Counted from the stretch's first letter, positions 45,381 through 56,714 are shown. The stretch: 64,000 nucleotides of DNA from Paenibacillus piri (GCF_004354045.1 NZ_SMRT01000007.1:248001-312000), one strand, 5' to 3'. The notes: a model not told the origin generated them from the sequence alone. Made by a program: numbers and translations.

Positions 45381-46523
45381 ATGCCGCAAGCTACAGAGGA
45401 CCGTATTTATTGGATTGATACTTTAAGCCGAATTGCTCAGCCTGTACTCCACCATCTCGCGAACCGCAGCCTGAAGCAAACGATGCCGATTGAAAAAAAA
45501 ATGGATGACCGACATCTGTTTACGCATTTGGAAGCGCTGGGCCGGCTGCTTACCGGCATGGCGCCCTGGCTTGAAGCAGGGAGCCGCGACGGCGAAGAAG
45601 GACGGCTGCGCGAGCATTACGCCAATTGGGCGCGTCAAGCAGTGGATGCGGGAACCGATCCGGCCTCGGCCGATTTTATGAATTTCTCGGAAGGCTACCA
45701 GCCGATCGTTGATGCCGCCTTCTTATCCCACGCAATTCTCCGTGCTCCCCATGAATTGTGGGACAAGCTGGGGCCGCGCGTTCAGCGCAATGTGATTGAA
45801 GCATTGAAAGCAACGCGCACTCGCAAGCCTCACTTCAACAATTGGCTGCTGTTTGCCGCGATGATTGAAACCGTTTTATACCGTGCCGGCGCCGACTGGG
45901 ACCGGATGCGGGTTGACTACGCGCTCAGACAGCATGAGCTGTGGTACAAGGGCGACGGCGTCTATGGCGACGGACCGGATTTCCACGCCGATTATTACAA
46001 CAGCTTCGTTATTCAACCTATGCTCGTCGACATATTGGATACGATTGGCCATGAAGATCCCGCTTGGTCGGCCATGAAAGAGAAAGCGGTCCAGCGCGCC
46101 CAGCGGCATGCCGTCCAACAGGAGCGCCTGATTTCGCCGGAGGGCACCTTCCCCGCTGTCGGCCGTTCGCTCGCTTACCGGTTCGGCGCATTTCAGCTGC
46201 TGAGCCAGATGGCGCTGCAGCATCGCCTCGATGCATCGCTTGAGCCGGCACAAGTACGCTGCGCGCTGACCGCCGTTATACGGCGAATGATCGAGGCGCC
46301 AGGCACGTTCGACGAGAACGGTTGGCTCACGATCGGGTTTTGCGGTCACCAGCCGGAAATCGGCGAAACGTATATTTCGACAGGCAGCCTATATTTATGC
46401 TCGGCCGTATTTTTGCCGCTCGGTTTGTCGGCAGACGATCCGTTCTGGCAAGGTAAAGCTGCCTGGACGTCCCAAAAAGCATGGAGCGGCGACAGCTTTC
46501 CTATTGACAAAGCGTTATATTGA
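45381..46523 (+). CDS. DUF2264 domain-containing protein
   Basis: 380 residues from the ATG at 45381, which follows CAGGAGGG; the longer upstream frame has no site. The family fold is predicted as an alpha/alpha barrel like unsaturated glucuronyl or other polysaccharide-acting enzymes. Features include NNWLLFAAMIETVLY, GDGVYGDGPDFHADYYNSF and SLAYRFGAFQLLS. There is no signal peptide, so a cytoplasmic role on imported oligosaccharides is possible but unproven. It is on the plus strand between sigma-factor and competence genes, a place with no such gene in B. subtilis. Confidence 0.85.
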   Translation: MPQATEDRIYWIDTLSRIAQPVLHHLANRSLKQTMPIEKKMDDRHLFTHLEALGRLLTGMAPWLEAGSRDGEEGRLREHYANWARQAVDAGTDPASADFMNFSEGYQPIVDAAFLSHAILRAPHELWDKLGPRVQRNVIEALKATRTRKPHFNNWLLFAAMIETVLYRAGADWDRMRVDYALRQHELWYKGDGVYGDGPDFHADYYNSFVIQPMLVDILDTIGHEDPAWSAMKEKAVQRAQRHAVQQERLISPEGTFPAVGRSLAYRFGAFQLLSQMALQHRLDASLEPAQVRCALTAVIRRMIEAPGTFDENGWLTIGFCGHQPEIGETYISTGSLYLCSAVFLPLGLSADDPFWQGKAAWTSQKAWSGDSFPIDKALY

Positions 46524-46548
46524 AGCAGCTTCGACCGAACATAATATA

Positions 46549-46597
46549 AAAGGCGGTACAGCCATGAAGCTTGCATGCTCATGTCGGTACCGCCTTA
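46549..46597. terminator. Terminator hairpin between convergent DUF2264 and comEC
   Basis: AAGGCGGTAC pairs with GTACCGCCTT around a 25-base loop; on the minus strand TTTTAT follows, so it suits comEC better than DUF2264. Confidence 0.55.
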
Positions 46598-46940
46598 CTT
46601 GCGTTAAACCTTATGCAAATTTAAGCCACGCTTATGTCAAAGCAGCATGTGGTCGAAGCCATCATGCCGCTTAAGCGGGATAGCTCCATCTACCCTGCCC
46701 GAGCTTAGCTCTTGCCTGCAGATCGCAGCGGCTGGAGCCCGGGGGGCGGCTTCTTATTTTCCGATATGAATATCCCCGGTAAATGACGCAAATGCCGGCG
46801 GCATCAGGCTCAGTACGATGATCGATGCCTACAATCCACGTGCTGTGCACAAGCGGCGGCAGTCCGGTTTCGACCCGGCCGCTGAACCTCTTAAAATCAG
46901 ATGAATCATGCCCGTTGTAAGGGATGTTCATGTATCCGAT
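46598..46940. other. Gap without a convincing gene downstream of comEC
   Basis: An 86-codon minus-strand frame at 46671-46931 begins 10 bases after the comEC stop, but it lacks a good ribosome binding site, a recognisable family and protein-like composition at its end. It may be a decayed gene or chance. Confidence 0.5.
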
Positions 46941-49514
46941 TCATCTTCCGGTACTGTCTGTGAGCTTTGTCCGCAGCCGGATATTGCCCCCTTTTACTTT
47001 CATCTGCACCTCCCCGTGCTTATCAGTACGTAAAATGCTGACATTCCGCTCCTCCAGACGTCCAAGCACTAGCGGATTCGGGTGTCCGTAGCTATTGTGC
47101 ACGCCTGCGCTAATGACTGCCATGCGAGGCTTCCAGGCGTCCAGCCACAAGACGCCCGTCGATGTTTTGCTGCCGTGATGCGCCACCTTCAACACATCGA
47201 TGGTTGGCAAGGTTGTTGTTGTCCCACCGGCGGCATTTACCGCTTCCAATCGGGTCAGAACGTCGTTCTCGGAAGCCTGGTCCATATCGCCGGTGAACAG
47301 CCATCGGGTGCCTGACATCTCCATGTAAATTACGACCGACTCCCCATTCTGATTTTTTTCCAGCCGCAAGCCGGCATGATCTTCCGGGGGAGCGGGTGCC
47401 AATATGTGCAGCAGAGTTGCGCCGTCCGGCTGAAGCGTATCCCCCGCATGCGCCTTCACCAACCGGACCTGTTTGTCCAGAGCGGTTTGGAACAGCTTTT
47501 CCGCACCGGGGCCCGGCTTGAAGGTTCCGTTGAACAAGAGGCGGCCGACCGGAATTTGTTCGATGACGGCCTGCAGCCCGCCGATATGATCCGTATCCTG
47601 ATGCGTTACGATTAAATAGTCGATTCGCTGAATGCCGCGTTTTTTCAACAGCGGTACAAGCAGTTTGCGGCCAACCTCATACGGGTCTTTTCGCTGCTTC
47701 CATTCGTCGCCCGGCTTGCGGAACGAAACGGTACCGCCGCCGTCGATCAGAATAACGCTGCGGCTTAGCGGTGTCGTAATCAGAATGCTGTCGCCTTGCC
47801 CCACATCGATAAAATCCACTTCCCCGCCAAAATCCCGCAGCAAATCCGGCTTGTAGGCAAAGCCCAGCAGCACCAGCAGGGATAGTATGCTAAGCGTCAA
47901 CCCGACGGCCGGTGCCGTACGTCCAGCCGCTCCAGAAGCCAAACCGGAAATCGGGTTGCTTCGAGCTGCCGGCGTCAGCATAGGTCTATCATTTTCCGTC
48001 CGTCGATCCTTTATCGCAAGCAGGAGCCAGCCCACCGCAGTCAGACTTGCATAGTAAGAGGCGATCCAACCGATTCCGGGACTCGGCCAAATCGTCTGGA
48101 AAACATCCCAACGGCTGGACACATCAACCACCGCGAATACCAAGTCGTTCACCCTGGCAATTAGCCATGCGGCGGCCTTGCCGACGGGAGCATATATGAG
48201 CCCGAGAATTAGGGAGGCGGTCCCGCCCGGCATCGATACCAAACTGAATACAGGCACCAGGAAAAAGTTGGCGGCGAGAGACAGCAACGAAAACTGATTA
48301 AAATAGTAAATCGATACCGGAAATGAGACCAGCTGGGCGACCAATGCGATGGAAACCGCATTTTTCCAAGCGGCCGATCGGATCGGCAGCAATCGGTTGA
48401 CCGCCGGAACGCCAATAATCAGCCCTATCGTCACTAAAAAAGAAAGCTGAAAGCTCACATCGTGTATGTAGTACGGATCCCAAACCAGCATTCCGAAGCC
48501 GACGATCAGCACCGTATTCAGTCCGTCCTTCAATGCATGGCGATAGGCCGCATATAACGCAATCATCGCCATCAGGCCGGCTCTCACGATGGAAGGCGCC
48601 GCACCGGTCACGACGATATAAATGGGCATCATGGCCATTGCCGTGAGCAGATAAGCCTCTCTGGTGAAACCGAGCCGACGCATGAGCCATAACAGGCAGG
48701 CCAGAAAAATTCCGACATGCAGCCCCGACACTGCCAATATATGCGACAAGCCCAACTGTGAAAACTGTTGGAACTGCAGCGGATCCATGTCGCTCCTTAC
48801 ACCAACCAGCATACTTTTCATAAATCCCGCCTGATCGGCCGGAAAAATACGTTCAATCCCGCCGCCCAGCGTTTCCCGGAATTGATCGTTCCACCTGAGT
48901 ACGGTATACCAATTCCAGGAACGGCTCCCGCCCACTTGTATCTGCTCCACGCCCTTCACATTCAACTGCCAATGAATATGCTTTAATCTCAGGTAAGCCC
49001 GATAATCGAAGCCGTCAAAATTTCGCGCTTCACCGGGCCGCTGAATAAGCCCCGATAGGCTCACCGCGTCTCCCCTCCGCCACGTGCGCGCCTGTTCCTG
49101 CTCCTCCTTTGTCAACAGCCTGACAGTGACGGCAATCGCCTCCCCGCCTTCGCCTTCCCGATCCGAGCGAATCGTAAACGCTGCCTTATCCCCATCGACA
49201 TCGACCGTCGATACGATTAAGCCGGCGGTTTCGTAGTCGATTGCTTCCTGCTGTTCGCTCATACGCGTTGCAATCGGCAGCGCAGTCTGGTTGCCACGGT
49301 CATAATTCGCATAATATCCTGCCGCTATCCCGATCAGCAGGATACCGCAAACAACGGATCTTCCCGGCGCCCTCAGCAGCCACACTGCAGCTGCAGCCAA
49401 GGCCAGAAACAAGCTCGTATACAAGGACAGCCAGCTCCATTGCGTCCAACAGGCAAGCGCATAGCCGGCTGTCCACAGCAGCGCCGCCGCAACCGCGGGC
49501 CGATGTTTCAACAT
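46941..49514 (-). CDS. comEC: DNA internalization competence protein ComEC/Rec2
   Basis: Forms the membrane channel through which transforming DNA enters. 857 residues from the ATG at 49514 (AAGGAGGGG upstream). The N-terminal soluble OB-like domain precedes the competence membrane domain (LSHILAVSGLHVGIFLACLL), with about ten helices in all. The C-terminal metallo-beta-lactamase-type nuclease domain shows FIDVGQGDSILI and VTHQDTDHIGGL, then TGDMD and VAHHGSKTS. It is separated from comEB by a terminator. Confidence 0.95.
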   Translation of the reverse strand: MLKHRPAVAAALLWTAGYALACWTQWSWLSLYTSLFLALAAAAVWLLRAPGRSVVCGILLIGIAAGYYANYDRGNQTALPIATRMSEQQEAIDYETAGLIVSTVDVDGDKAAFTIRSDREGEGGEAIAVTVRLLTKEEQEQARTWRRGDAVSLSGLIQRPGEARNFDGFDYRAYLRLKHIHWQLNVKGVEQIQVGGSRSWNWYTVLRWNDQFRETLGGGIERIFPADQAGFMKSMLVGVRSDMDPLQFQQFSQLGLSHILAVSGLHVGIFLACLLWLMRRLGFTREAYLLTAMAMMPIYIVVTGAAPSIVRAGLMAMIALYAAYRHALKDGLNTVLIVGFGMLVWDPYYIHDVSFQLSFLVTIGLIIGVPAVNRLLPIRSAAWKNAVSIALVAQLVSFPVSIYYFNQFSLLSLAANFFLVPVFSLVSMPGGTASLILGLIYAPVGKAAAWLIARVNDLVFAVVDVSSRWDVFQTIWPSPGIGWIASYYASLTAVGWLLLAIKDRRTENDRPMLTPAARSNPISGLASGAAGRTAPAVGLTLSILSLLVLLGFAYKPDLLRDFGGEVDFIDVGQGDSILITTPLSRSVILIDGGGTVSFRKPGDEWKQRKDPYEVGRKLLVPLLKKRGIQRIDYLIVTHQDTDHIGGLQAVIEQIPVGRLLFNGTFKPGPGAEKLFQTALDKQVRLVKAHAGDTLQPDGATLLHILAPAPPEDHAGLRLEKNQNGESVVIYMEMSGTRWLFTGDMDQASENDVLTRLEAVNAAGGTTTTLPTIDVLKVAHHGSKTSTGVLWLDAWKPRMAVISAGVHNSYGHPNPLVLGRLEERNVSILRTDKHGEVQMKVKGGNIRLRTKLTDSTGR

Positions 49515-49557
49515 CTGCGTCCCCTCCTTCAAGGCAGCATATCTTTTCTTTAACAGC

Positions 49558-49602
49558 AAAAAAGAACCTCCCGACGCGAAATCAATGCGTCAAGAGGTTC
49601 TT
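49558..49602 (-). terminator. Intrinsic terminator between comEB and comEC
   Basis: On the minus strand AAGAACCTC and GAGGTTCTT, with an inner GACGC/GCGTC, form a long stem followed by TTTTTT. It would limit read-through from comEB into comEC. Confidence 0.8.
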
Positions 49603-49725
49603 CCCCGTTCATTCGCTTTTCTATTGTATACGAACGTGCCAGGCTTGTCAGAGGGCTTTCCCGGGAACCTGGCTGTATATAGCGGCAGCCTGATGTCGTC
49701 AATTCACAACTTAGCCGTTCGTCTC

Positions 49726-50238
49726 TTAATGCCGTACCTCCGAAATTGTTCCTGAAGGAGGCTCGTATGCTTCCAGCCGGCGAAACGTGATCCCTTTCTG
49801 TTGCATTAAGGTCTTTACTTTTTCGCTGTCCTTCGGATATGGCCTGTGGTAAACGATTTCCAGTATGCCGCTGTTGGCAAGCATATTGGCGCAGGTCCAG
49901 CATGGCTGATCCGTTACGTAGACCACGGAGCCTTCGCGATCCTTCGGATCGGTAAACAGCAGCAGGTTTTGCTCGGCATGAATAGTTCGGATACAGCGCT
50001 GCTTTTTGACGAGCTGTTCGGCCCCGTCGTTATCCGCAAGCTCAATTTCCTCAACCAGCATGCAGCCGGCTTCCGAACAATCGGGGACGCCCATAGGCGC
50101 GCCGTTATATGCGGCTCCGAGCAGCTTCTTCCCCTGCACCAGCACAGCTCCTACATGTCTGCGGCTGCAGCGCGAACGGGTTGAAGCCATATAAGCCATA
50201 TCCAGAAAATAAGTGTCCCAATCTTTGCGGATGGTCAT
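49726..50238 (-). CDS. comEB: ComE operon protein 2, dCMP deaminase family
   Basis: 170 residues from the ATG at 50238. Zinc-dependent deaminase motifs: H87-A-E89 (TIHAEQN) and C113-x-x-C116 (QPCWTCANML). Deaminates dCMP to dUMP; in B. subtilis it is not needed for transformation despite its operon. The gene begins 17 bp after the metY stop. Confidence 0.93.
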   Translation of the reverse strand: MTIRKDWDTYFLDMAYMASTRSRCSRRHVGAVLVQGKKLLGAAYNGAPMGVPDCSEAGCMLVEEIELADNDGAEQLVKKQRCIRTIHAEQNLLLFTDPKDREGSVVYVTDQPCWTCANMLANSGILEIVYHRPYPKDSEKVKTLMQQKGITFRRLEAYEPPSGTISEVRH

Positions 50239-50254
50239 GACATATTGTCTCCGA

Positions 50255-51586
<1,332 letters not shown>

Positions 51587-51642
51587 TTACATTCGCTTAC
51601 ATTCTCTCATATTTATTAGAAAAACAAAAGAGCCATACCGGA

Positions 51643-52368
51643 TCACGAATCAATGTACAAATACGGTTTTATTTTGGCCAATACCTTGTCCCCGATTCCC
51701 TTTACATTCAGGAGCTGATCGACTGTTCGAAATCGGCCTCCCAGCTGCTCCCGGTACACAATGATGGCTTTCGCTTTGCTGTCGCCAATACCGGGAAGCG
51801 CGGTCAGCTGCTGCGCCGTCGCCTTGTTCAGATCGAAGGATCCGACGTTGGAGGAGGTTCCGCTCTTGCTGTCCGGCGCCGCATTCGACCGCTTGACCGT
51901 CTCGTTTCCCTGTTTTGCCGGCTCACTCCCCTGTTTGGATAACGCCTCCTCCTGCTTCGCTCCATTTTCCCTCTGCACCGCTGCGCCATTCTCCTGCTTG
52001 TCCGCTGCTTCCTCCTGTTTTTTTCCTTGCTCGGCAGCAGAGGGTTCTTTTTTTTCGGGTTCCATTTGCTCAACCGGCATGCTTCCATTACCGGTCTGCT
52101 GTCCGGTCTGCTGTCCGGTCTGCTGCCTTGTCTGCTGACCCGCCTGCTGCCCTTCTTTTCCTAATCCGGGCGCGGTCCCTGATTTGTTATGCCTTGCATC
52201 AGCTTGCTGAGCGAGCAGCCGGGTCATTTCCTCATCGGCGGACCGCCATTCGGAGGCGGCCTGTGACGAACGGTGCACCAACTCATAGCCCAACCAACCG
52301 ATCAGCGCTATGACAGCCGCGACTATGGCAAACACAGTCTTGTTTCCCCAACGTTGCAAAAACAACAT
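51643..52368 (-). CDS. comEA: ComEA-like DNA-binding protein with helix-hairpin-helix, repeat-rich middle
   Basis: 241 residues. An N-terminal membrane helix (TVFAIVAAVIALIGWLGYEL) anchors it. The C-terminal double helix-hairpin-helix domain, FDLNKATAQQLTALPGIG and LLNVKGIGDKVLAKIKPYL, binds incoming double-stranded DNA. The middle, where Bacillus ComEA has an SLBB domain, is instead about 120 residues of Gln/Glu/Lys-rich low complexity, including QQTG repeats (12-bp units at about 52093-52150). It likely acts as a flexible tether through the wall. Confidence 0.9.
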   Translation of the reverse strand: MLFLQRWGNKTVFAIVAAVIALIGWLGYELVHRSSQAASEWRSADEEMTRLLAQQADARHNKSGTAPGLGKEGQQAGQQTRQQTGQQTGQQTGNGSMPVEQMEPEKKEPSAAEQGKKQEEAADKQENGAAVQRENGAKQEEALSKQGSEPAKQGNETVKRSNAAPDSKSGTSSNVGSFDLNKATAQQLTALPGIGDSKAKAIIVYREQLGGRFRTVDQLLNVKGIGDKVLAKIKPYLYIDS

Positions 52369-52491
52369 GATAAATTCCTCCTTTATTCCAAAGATTATGG
52401 TAATTATTTACCAATTGATTGAATATGGTTATATTCGCCCCGATCACATCATAGGGATTAAGAAGGTTTCACTTATTCAGGAGGGATGGCC

Positions 52492-53325
52492 ATGAAAGTT
52501 GGATTCATTGGCACTGGAAGCATGGGCAGTATACTTATCGAAGCACTTATCCTATCCGGAGCTTTGAATCCGGAACAAATCGTGGCAACGAATCGGACCA
52601 TCGAGAAAACGGAACGGTTGGCCGCGGCTTATCCAAAATTGCAAATCGCCCATTCGAATATAGATGTTGCACGCAGTTGTTCCATCATCTTTTTGTGCAT
52701 TAAACCGGCTGAATACAAAACGGTCATCGACGATATTAAAGGCGAAGCCGGTCCGGAGTGCATTGTTGTATCCATCACGAGCCCGGTGATGGTCAAGCAG
52801 CTGGAGGGGCTGCTTAACAGCAAAATAGTAAAGGTTATTCCGAGTATCACCAATTATGTGTTCAGCGGCGCTACTCTTTGCGTATACGGCGAACGAATGG
52901 GTGAGGACGATATCGAACTGATTGAAAAGCTGCTTTCTCCAATTAGCGCACCGATCCGCATCGACGAACGGCATACCCGGATTTGCTCGGACCTGTCCAG
53001 CTGCGGCCCGGCTTTTTTAGCTTATTTTATTCAAAAATATATCGAAGTGGCGGTGCAGGAAACCGGCATTTCCAAAGATGACGCTACCCGGCTTGCCTGC
53101 GAGATGGCGCTAGGGACCGGGAAGCTGTTAACCGCAGGCGGCTTCACGCCCGAAGCATTGCAGGAAAGAGTAGCGGTCCCGGGCGGAATTACTGCCGAAG
53201 GGCTCCGCATAATGGAAAAAGAGCTGTGCGGATTGTTTAGTCAACTCATCCACACAACTCATGCCAAATACGAAGAAGATTTGGAAAAGGTAGAAAGCCG
53301 GTTTTTCGGCACGAGTGTCGACTAA
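52492..53325 (+). CDS. comER: Late competence protein ComER (pyrroline-5-carboxylate reductase-like)
   Basis: 277 residues, ProC-fold oxidoreductase. The second ATG (52492) lies eight bases after AGGAGGG; the first, at 52486, is too close. KVGFIGTGSMGSILIEAL is the NAD(P) motif and SSCGPAFLAYFIQKYIE the ProC catalytic region; VAVPGGITAEGLRIME is also typical. It is divergent from comEA exactly as in B. subtilis. Whether it acts on pyrroline-5-carboxylate is unknown. Confidence 0.93.
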   Translation: MKVGFIGTGSMGSILIEALILSGALNPEQIVATNRTIEKTERLAAAYPKLQIAHSNIDVARSCSIIFLCIKPAEYKTVIDDIKGEAGPECIVVSITSPVMVKQLEGLLNSKIVKVIPSITNYVFSGATLCVYGERMGEDDIELIEKLLSPISAPIRIDERHTRICSDLSSCGPAFLAYFIQKYIEVAVQETGISKDDATRLACEMALGTGKLLTAGGFTPEALQERVAVPGGITAEGLRIMEKELCGLFSQLIHTTHAKYEEDLEKVESRFFGTSVD

Positions 53326-53359
53326 AACGCAATGCTTTTACGTCTTTTCCGTATGAACC

Positions 53360-53390
53360 CGCCCTGCAGCGCCGCAGGGCGGTTGTTTTT
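53360..53390. terminator. Terminator between comER and leuS
   Basis: CCGCCCTGC AGCGCC GCAGGGCGG stem followed by TTGTTTTT on the plus strand. Confidence 0.85.
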
Positions 53391-53447
53391 GTTGTAAAGA
53401 ATTTGGGTTTATATTTTGCTGTGCCGACTTTGGCTTATCCCGACGTA

Positions 53448-55898
53448 TTATCCTGCAACAATATTGACCAGCTTGCCTTTTACGGCGATTACTTTCCGAA
53501 CGGTTTTGCCCGACATCGCTTCCTGAACTTTGTCCAGGCCCAACGCCAGCTCCTGCAATGCCGCTTCATCGGCATCTTTGGATACAAGCGCGCGCTCTAC
53601 GATTTTGCCGTTGACCTGCACGACGATCTCTACCTCGTTGTCCACCGTCCAAGCCTCTTCATAAACGGGCCATGCCGCATAAGTAACGGATTCGCTATGA
53701 CCCAGCTTCTCCCACAGCTCCTCGGCGATATGCGGCGCGATCGGGGACAGCATTTGGACGAAGTTGGCCATGGCCGCTTTCGGCAAAATTTCTGTCTTGT
53801 ACGCCTCGTTCACGAAAATCATCAGCTGGCTGATCGCCGTATTGAAGCGAAGAGCTTCGATATCCTCCGTAATTTTTTTGATCGTGCGGTGCCATGTTCG
53901 CTTGAAGCTGTCGCCAACGGCCGACTCGTCGTCGCTGATTTTGCCGTTCAATTGGCCGTCCTCGCCCACAAACAACCGCCAAACCCGTGCCAGGAAGCGG
54001 TACGTTCCTTCCACTCCGTTCACATTCCAAGGCTTCGTCGCTTCCAGCGGCCCCATGAACATTTCGTACATGCGCAAAGTATCCGCGCCGAATTCGTTAA
54101 CGATAACGTCAGGATTAATGACATTGCCGCGGGACTTGCTCATTTTCTCGTTGTTTTCGCCCAAAATCATGCCCTGGTTGACCAGCTTGTAGAACGGCTC
54201 CTTCGTCGAAACTACACCCAGGTCGTATAACACCTTATGCCAGAAGCGCGCATACAGCAGATGAAGCACCGCATGCTCGGCGCCGCCGATATAAAGATCG
54301 ACCGGCAGCCATTTCTTTTGCAGCTCCTGCGAGCACAGCTCGTCGTTGTTCTTCGGATCGATAAACCTCAAATAATACCAGCAGCTGCCCGCCCATTGCG
54401 GCATCGTATTCGTTTCGCGGCGCGCTTTCATGCCGGTTTCCGGGTCGACCGTTTCGACCCATTCGGTAACGTTGGCAAGCGGCGATTCGCCGGTGCCCGA
54501 CGGTGCGATCTGATCGACATCCGGCAGAAGCAGAGGCAATTGATCCACAGGCACTGTCTTCATCATGCCGTCTTCCAGATGCAAAATCGGGATCGGCTCT
54601 CCCCAATACCGTTGACGGCTGAACAGCCAGTCGCGCAGCCGGTAGGTCACTTTGCCCTGCCCTTTACCGTTCGCTTCCAGCCATTCGATTATCGCGGCAA
54701 TCGCCTGCTCGTTATTCATGCCGTTCAGCAGTCCCGAATTCACATGCACGCCGTCGCCCGCATACGCTTCCTTGGATACGTCCCCGCCCTGTACGACCTC
54801 GACGATGTCGATGCCGAACTGCTTGGCAAACTCCCAGTCCCGCTGATCATGCGCAGGAACGGCCATAATAGCGCCGGTGCCGTAGCCGGCCAGCACGTAA
54901 TCCGCAACCCAGATCGGCGTGCTGGCGCCATTCACCGGATTGATCGCATAAGCGCCTATAAATACGCCGGTTTTCACCTTCGCCAGATCGGTACGCTCCA
55001 AATCGCTCTTGCGCGCCGCTTTCTCCTGGTATTCCTTCACGGCCGCTGCCTGCTCCGGCGTCGTGATCCGGTCGACAAGCTCGTGCTCGGGCGCAATGAC
55101 GCAGTACGTCGCTCCGAACAGCGTATCCGGACGCGTCGTAAACACTTTCAGCCCTTCGCCTTGGGCGCCTTCGATGCCGAACGTCACTTCGGCTCCCTTC
55201 GACTTGCCGATCCAGTTGCGCTGCATATCTTTGATCGATTCCGACCAGTCGAGCTCCTCCAAATCTTCCAGCAGCCGTTCGGCATATTCCGTAATCCGCA
55301 GCACCCATTGCCGCATCGGCTTGCGGATGACCGGATGGCCACCGCGCTCGCTCAAACCGTCGATGACTTCTTCGTTGGCGAGCACAGTCCCTAATGCAGG
55401 GCACCAGTTGACCGGCACTTCATCGACATAAGCCAAGCCTTTGTTATACAGCTGGATAAAAATCCACTGCGTCCATTTGTAATAATCCGGATCGGTCGTG
55501 CTTATTTCGCGGTCCCAGTCGTAAGAGAAGCCGAGCGATTTGATTTGACGGCGGAAATTATCGATATTTTTGAACGTAATATCGCGCGGATGCTGGCCCG
55601 TATCGAGCGCATGCTGCTCAGCCGGCAGTCCGAACGCGTCCCAGCCCATAGGATGAAGCACATTGAACCCGCGCATTCTTTTAAAACGCGATACGATGTC
55701 CGTTGCCGTATAGCCTTCCGGATGGCCTACATGCAGACCTGCGCCGGACGGGTAAGGGAACATATCCAGCGCGTAAAACTTCGGCAAGCTGTCGTCATCG
55801 AGCACTTTAAACGTTTTGTTCCGCTCCCAATACGTCTGCCATTTCGGCTCGATTACAAGCGGGTTATAGCCCTGTTGTTCTTTTTGATCCTGTGTCAT
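53448..55898 (-). CDS. leuS: Leucyl-tRNA synthetase
   Basis: 816 residues from the ATG at 55898, which follows AAGGAGGC; the longer upstream frame runs into repeat DNA. Class I motifs are [19 protein letters not shown] (HVGH) and [13 protein letters not shown] (KMSKS). The editing domain ([20 protein letters not shown]) and anticodon-binding C-terminus are present. Expression is controlled by a leucine T-box in the leader. Confidence 0.98.
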   Translation of the reverse strand: MTQDQKEQQGYNPLVIEPKWQTYWERNKTFKVLDDDSLPKFYALDMFPYPSGAGLHVGHPEGYTATDIVSRFKRMRGFNVLHPMGWDAFGLPAEQHALDTGQHPRDITFKNIDNFRRQIKSLGFSYDWDREISTTDPDYYKWTQWIFIQLYNKGLAYVDEVPVNWCPALGTVLANEEVIDGLSERGGHPVIRKPMRQWVLRITEYAERLLEDLEELDWSESIKDMQRNWIGKSKGAEVTFGIEGAQGEGLKVFTTRPDTLFGATYCVIAPEHELVDRITTPEQAAAVKEYQEKAARKSDLERTDLAKVKTGVFIGAYAINPVNGASTPIWVADYVLAGYGTGAIMAVPAHDQRDWEFAKQFGIDIVEVVQGGDVSKEAYAGDGVHVNSGLLNGMNNEQAIAAIIEWLEANGKGQGKVTYRLRDWLFSRQRYWGEPIPILHLEDGMMKTVPVDQLPLLLPDVDQIAPSGTGESPLANVTEWVETVDPETGMKARRETNTMPQWAGSCWYYLRFIDPKNNDELCSQELQKKWLPVDLYIGGAEHAVLHLLYARFWHKVLYDLGVVSTKEPFYKLVNQGMILGENNEKMSKSRGNVINPDVIVNEFGADTLRMYEMFMGPLEATKPWNVNGVEGTYRFLARVWRLFVGEDGQLNGKISDDESAVGDSFKRTWHRTIKKITEDIEALRFNTAISQLMIFVNEAYKTEILPKAAMANFVQMLSPIAPHIAEELWEKLGHSESVTYAAWPVYEEAWTVDNEVEIVVQVNGKIVERALVSKDADEAALQELALGLDKVQEAMSGKTVRKVIAVKGKLVNIVAG

Positions 55899-55960
55899 TT
55901 TCGGTTGTGCCTCCTTGTTCATCGACAATCTATCAAAAGCTGCCGTTCGCAGCTGCTTTC

Positions 55961-56010
55961 GGGAGAGCCCCCTATCCATAGGAAACTGCTTGCACATATT
56001 TCCTGTGCAT
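55961..56010 (+). repeat. Fragment of the CCCCC/GGGGG-type repeat tail in the leuS leader
   Basis: GGGAGAGCCCCCTATCCATA and TGCACATATTTCCTGTGCA match the tail of the copies at 26169 and 27269 (GGGGGAGCCCCC, TTATCCACA, ATAATTTCCT). Confidence 0.5.
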
Positions 56011-56012
56011 TT

Positions 56013-56242
56013 AAGAAAACCTCTATCGAGGCCTATCCAAGATGAGCGACCGCGATTTAAATGTAGGTTTTCTTGCAATGATAGAAAGCTTCAGTTCCGC
56101 TGAAAACTTATACTTTCTGATATTATAAGAAACCCTCTATCGAGGCCTTTCAAGGATGAGCGACCGCGATTAAAATGTAGGTTTTCTTGCAATGATAGAA
56201 AGCTTCAGCTCCGCTGAAAACTTATACTTTCTATTATTATAA
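56013..56242 (-). repeat. Tandem pair of 114-bp hairpin repeats in the leuS leader
   Basis: Units start with AAGAAA at 56013 and 56127 and are the reverse complement of the pair at 30671-30905, with the inner hairpin TTCAGC(T)CCGCTGAA, the GATGAGCGACCGCGATTAAA segment and CTCTATCGAGGCC. They fill the mRNA between the T-box terminator and leuS. Confidence 0.85.
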
Positions 56243-56536
56243 AAAAGCCTCTCATCGCTAGCGCAACGGCTAGGGACGAGAGGCATGCTTCCCGTGGTAC
56301 CACCCTAGTTAACTGCAGGCATTCTTTGCCCGAGTTCACTCTTCCCCTTAACGCGGGGGATTCGATCAGGCTTGTGCTTTGCGTCCTGCGGGACATGGCC
56401 TGCGATGCAAAGCGTTTCACCCTCTGGCTCCAAGACGAGTTCACTCCTGCCAAGTACCAGCTCGCACCGAATCGCTGGCTCTCTGAACATTGGGGACAGA
56501 GCTACTGCTTCTTTTCACTGCCGTTAGTCATGATAT
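56241..56536 (-). promoter_or_regulatory. Leucine T-box riboswitch of leuS
   Basis: On the minus strand Stem I has AGAGAGCCAGCGATTCGGTG, a specifier codon CTC (56437-56439, Leu) within GTGAACTCGTCTTGG, and the T-box AGGGTGGTACCACGG at 56292-56306. The terminator stem (GCCTCTCGTC...GATGAGAGGC plus six T's) is at 56241-56284. Uncharged tRNA-Leu would favour the antiterminator and leuS expression. Confidence 0.95.
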
Positions 56537-56542
56537 AAAGCG

Positions 56543-56572
56543 ATTATATGTAAAAACAGGCAACCATGTCAA
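56543..56572 (-). promoter_or_regulatory. Promoter of the leuS T-box transcript
   Basis: TTGACA (56567-56572), 18 bp, TATAAT (56543-56548) on the minus strand: both boxes are perfect. Confidence 0.85.
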
Positions 56573-56714
56573 GTATCCTTCTCTCACGATGGAAGCGTTA
56601 GGCCGCAAGCAGGCCCGTACGTCTTTCCTCCGGCTGTGGATTAATTTCGACCCAATCTGGAAAAGATGATGCTATAGCGGTTCAACCAAGCCGAAAGTTG
56701 AAGAGGTGTTCACA

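Noticed and set aside
46671..46931. 86-codon frame after comEC
   Set aside because: No family, weak start and Arg/Pro-rich end; kept only as a note in the gap description.
56300..56345. Second specifier-like AGTGAACTCG in the leuS leader
   Set aside because: It repeats the specifier neighbourhood but lies next to the T-box, not in Stem I; probably chance or a local duplication without function.
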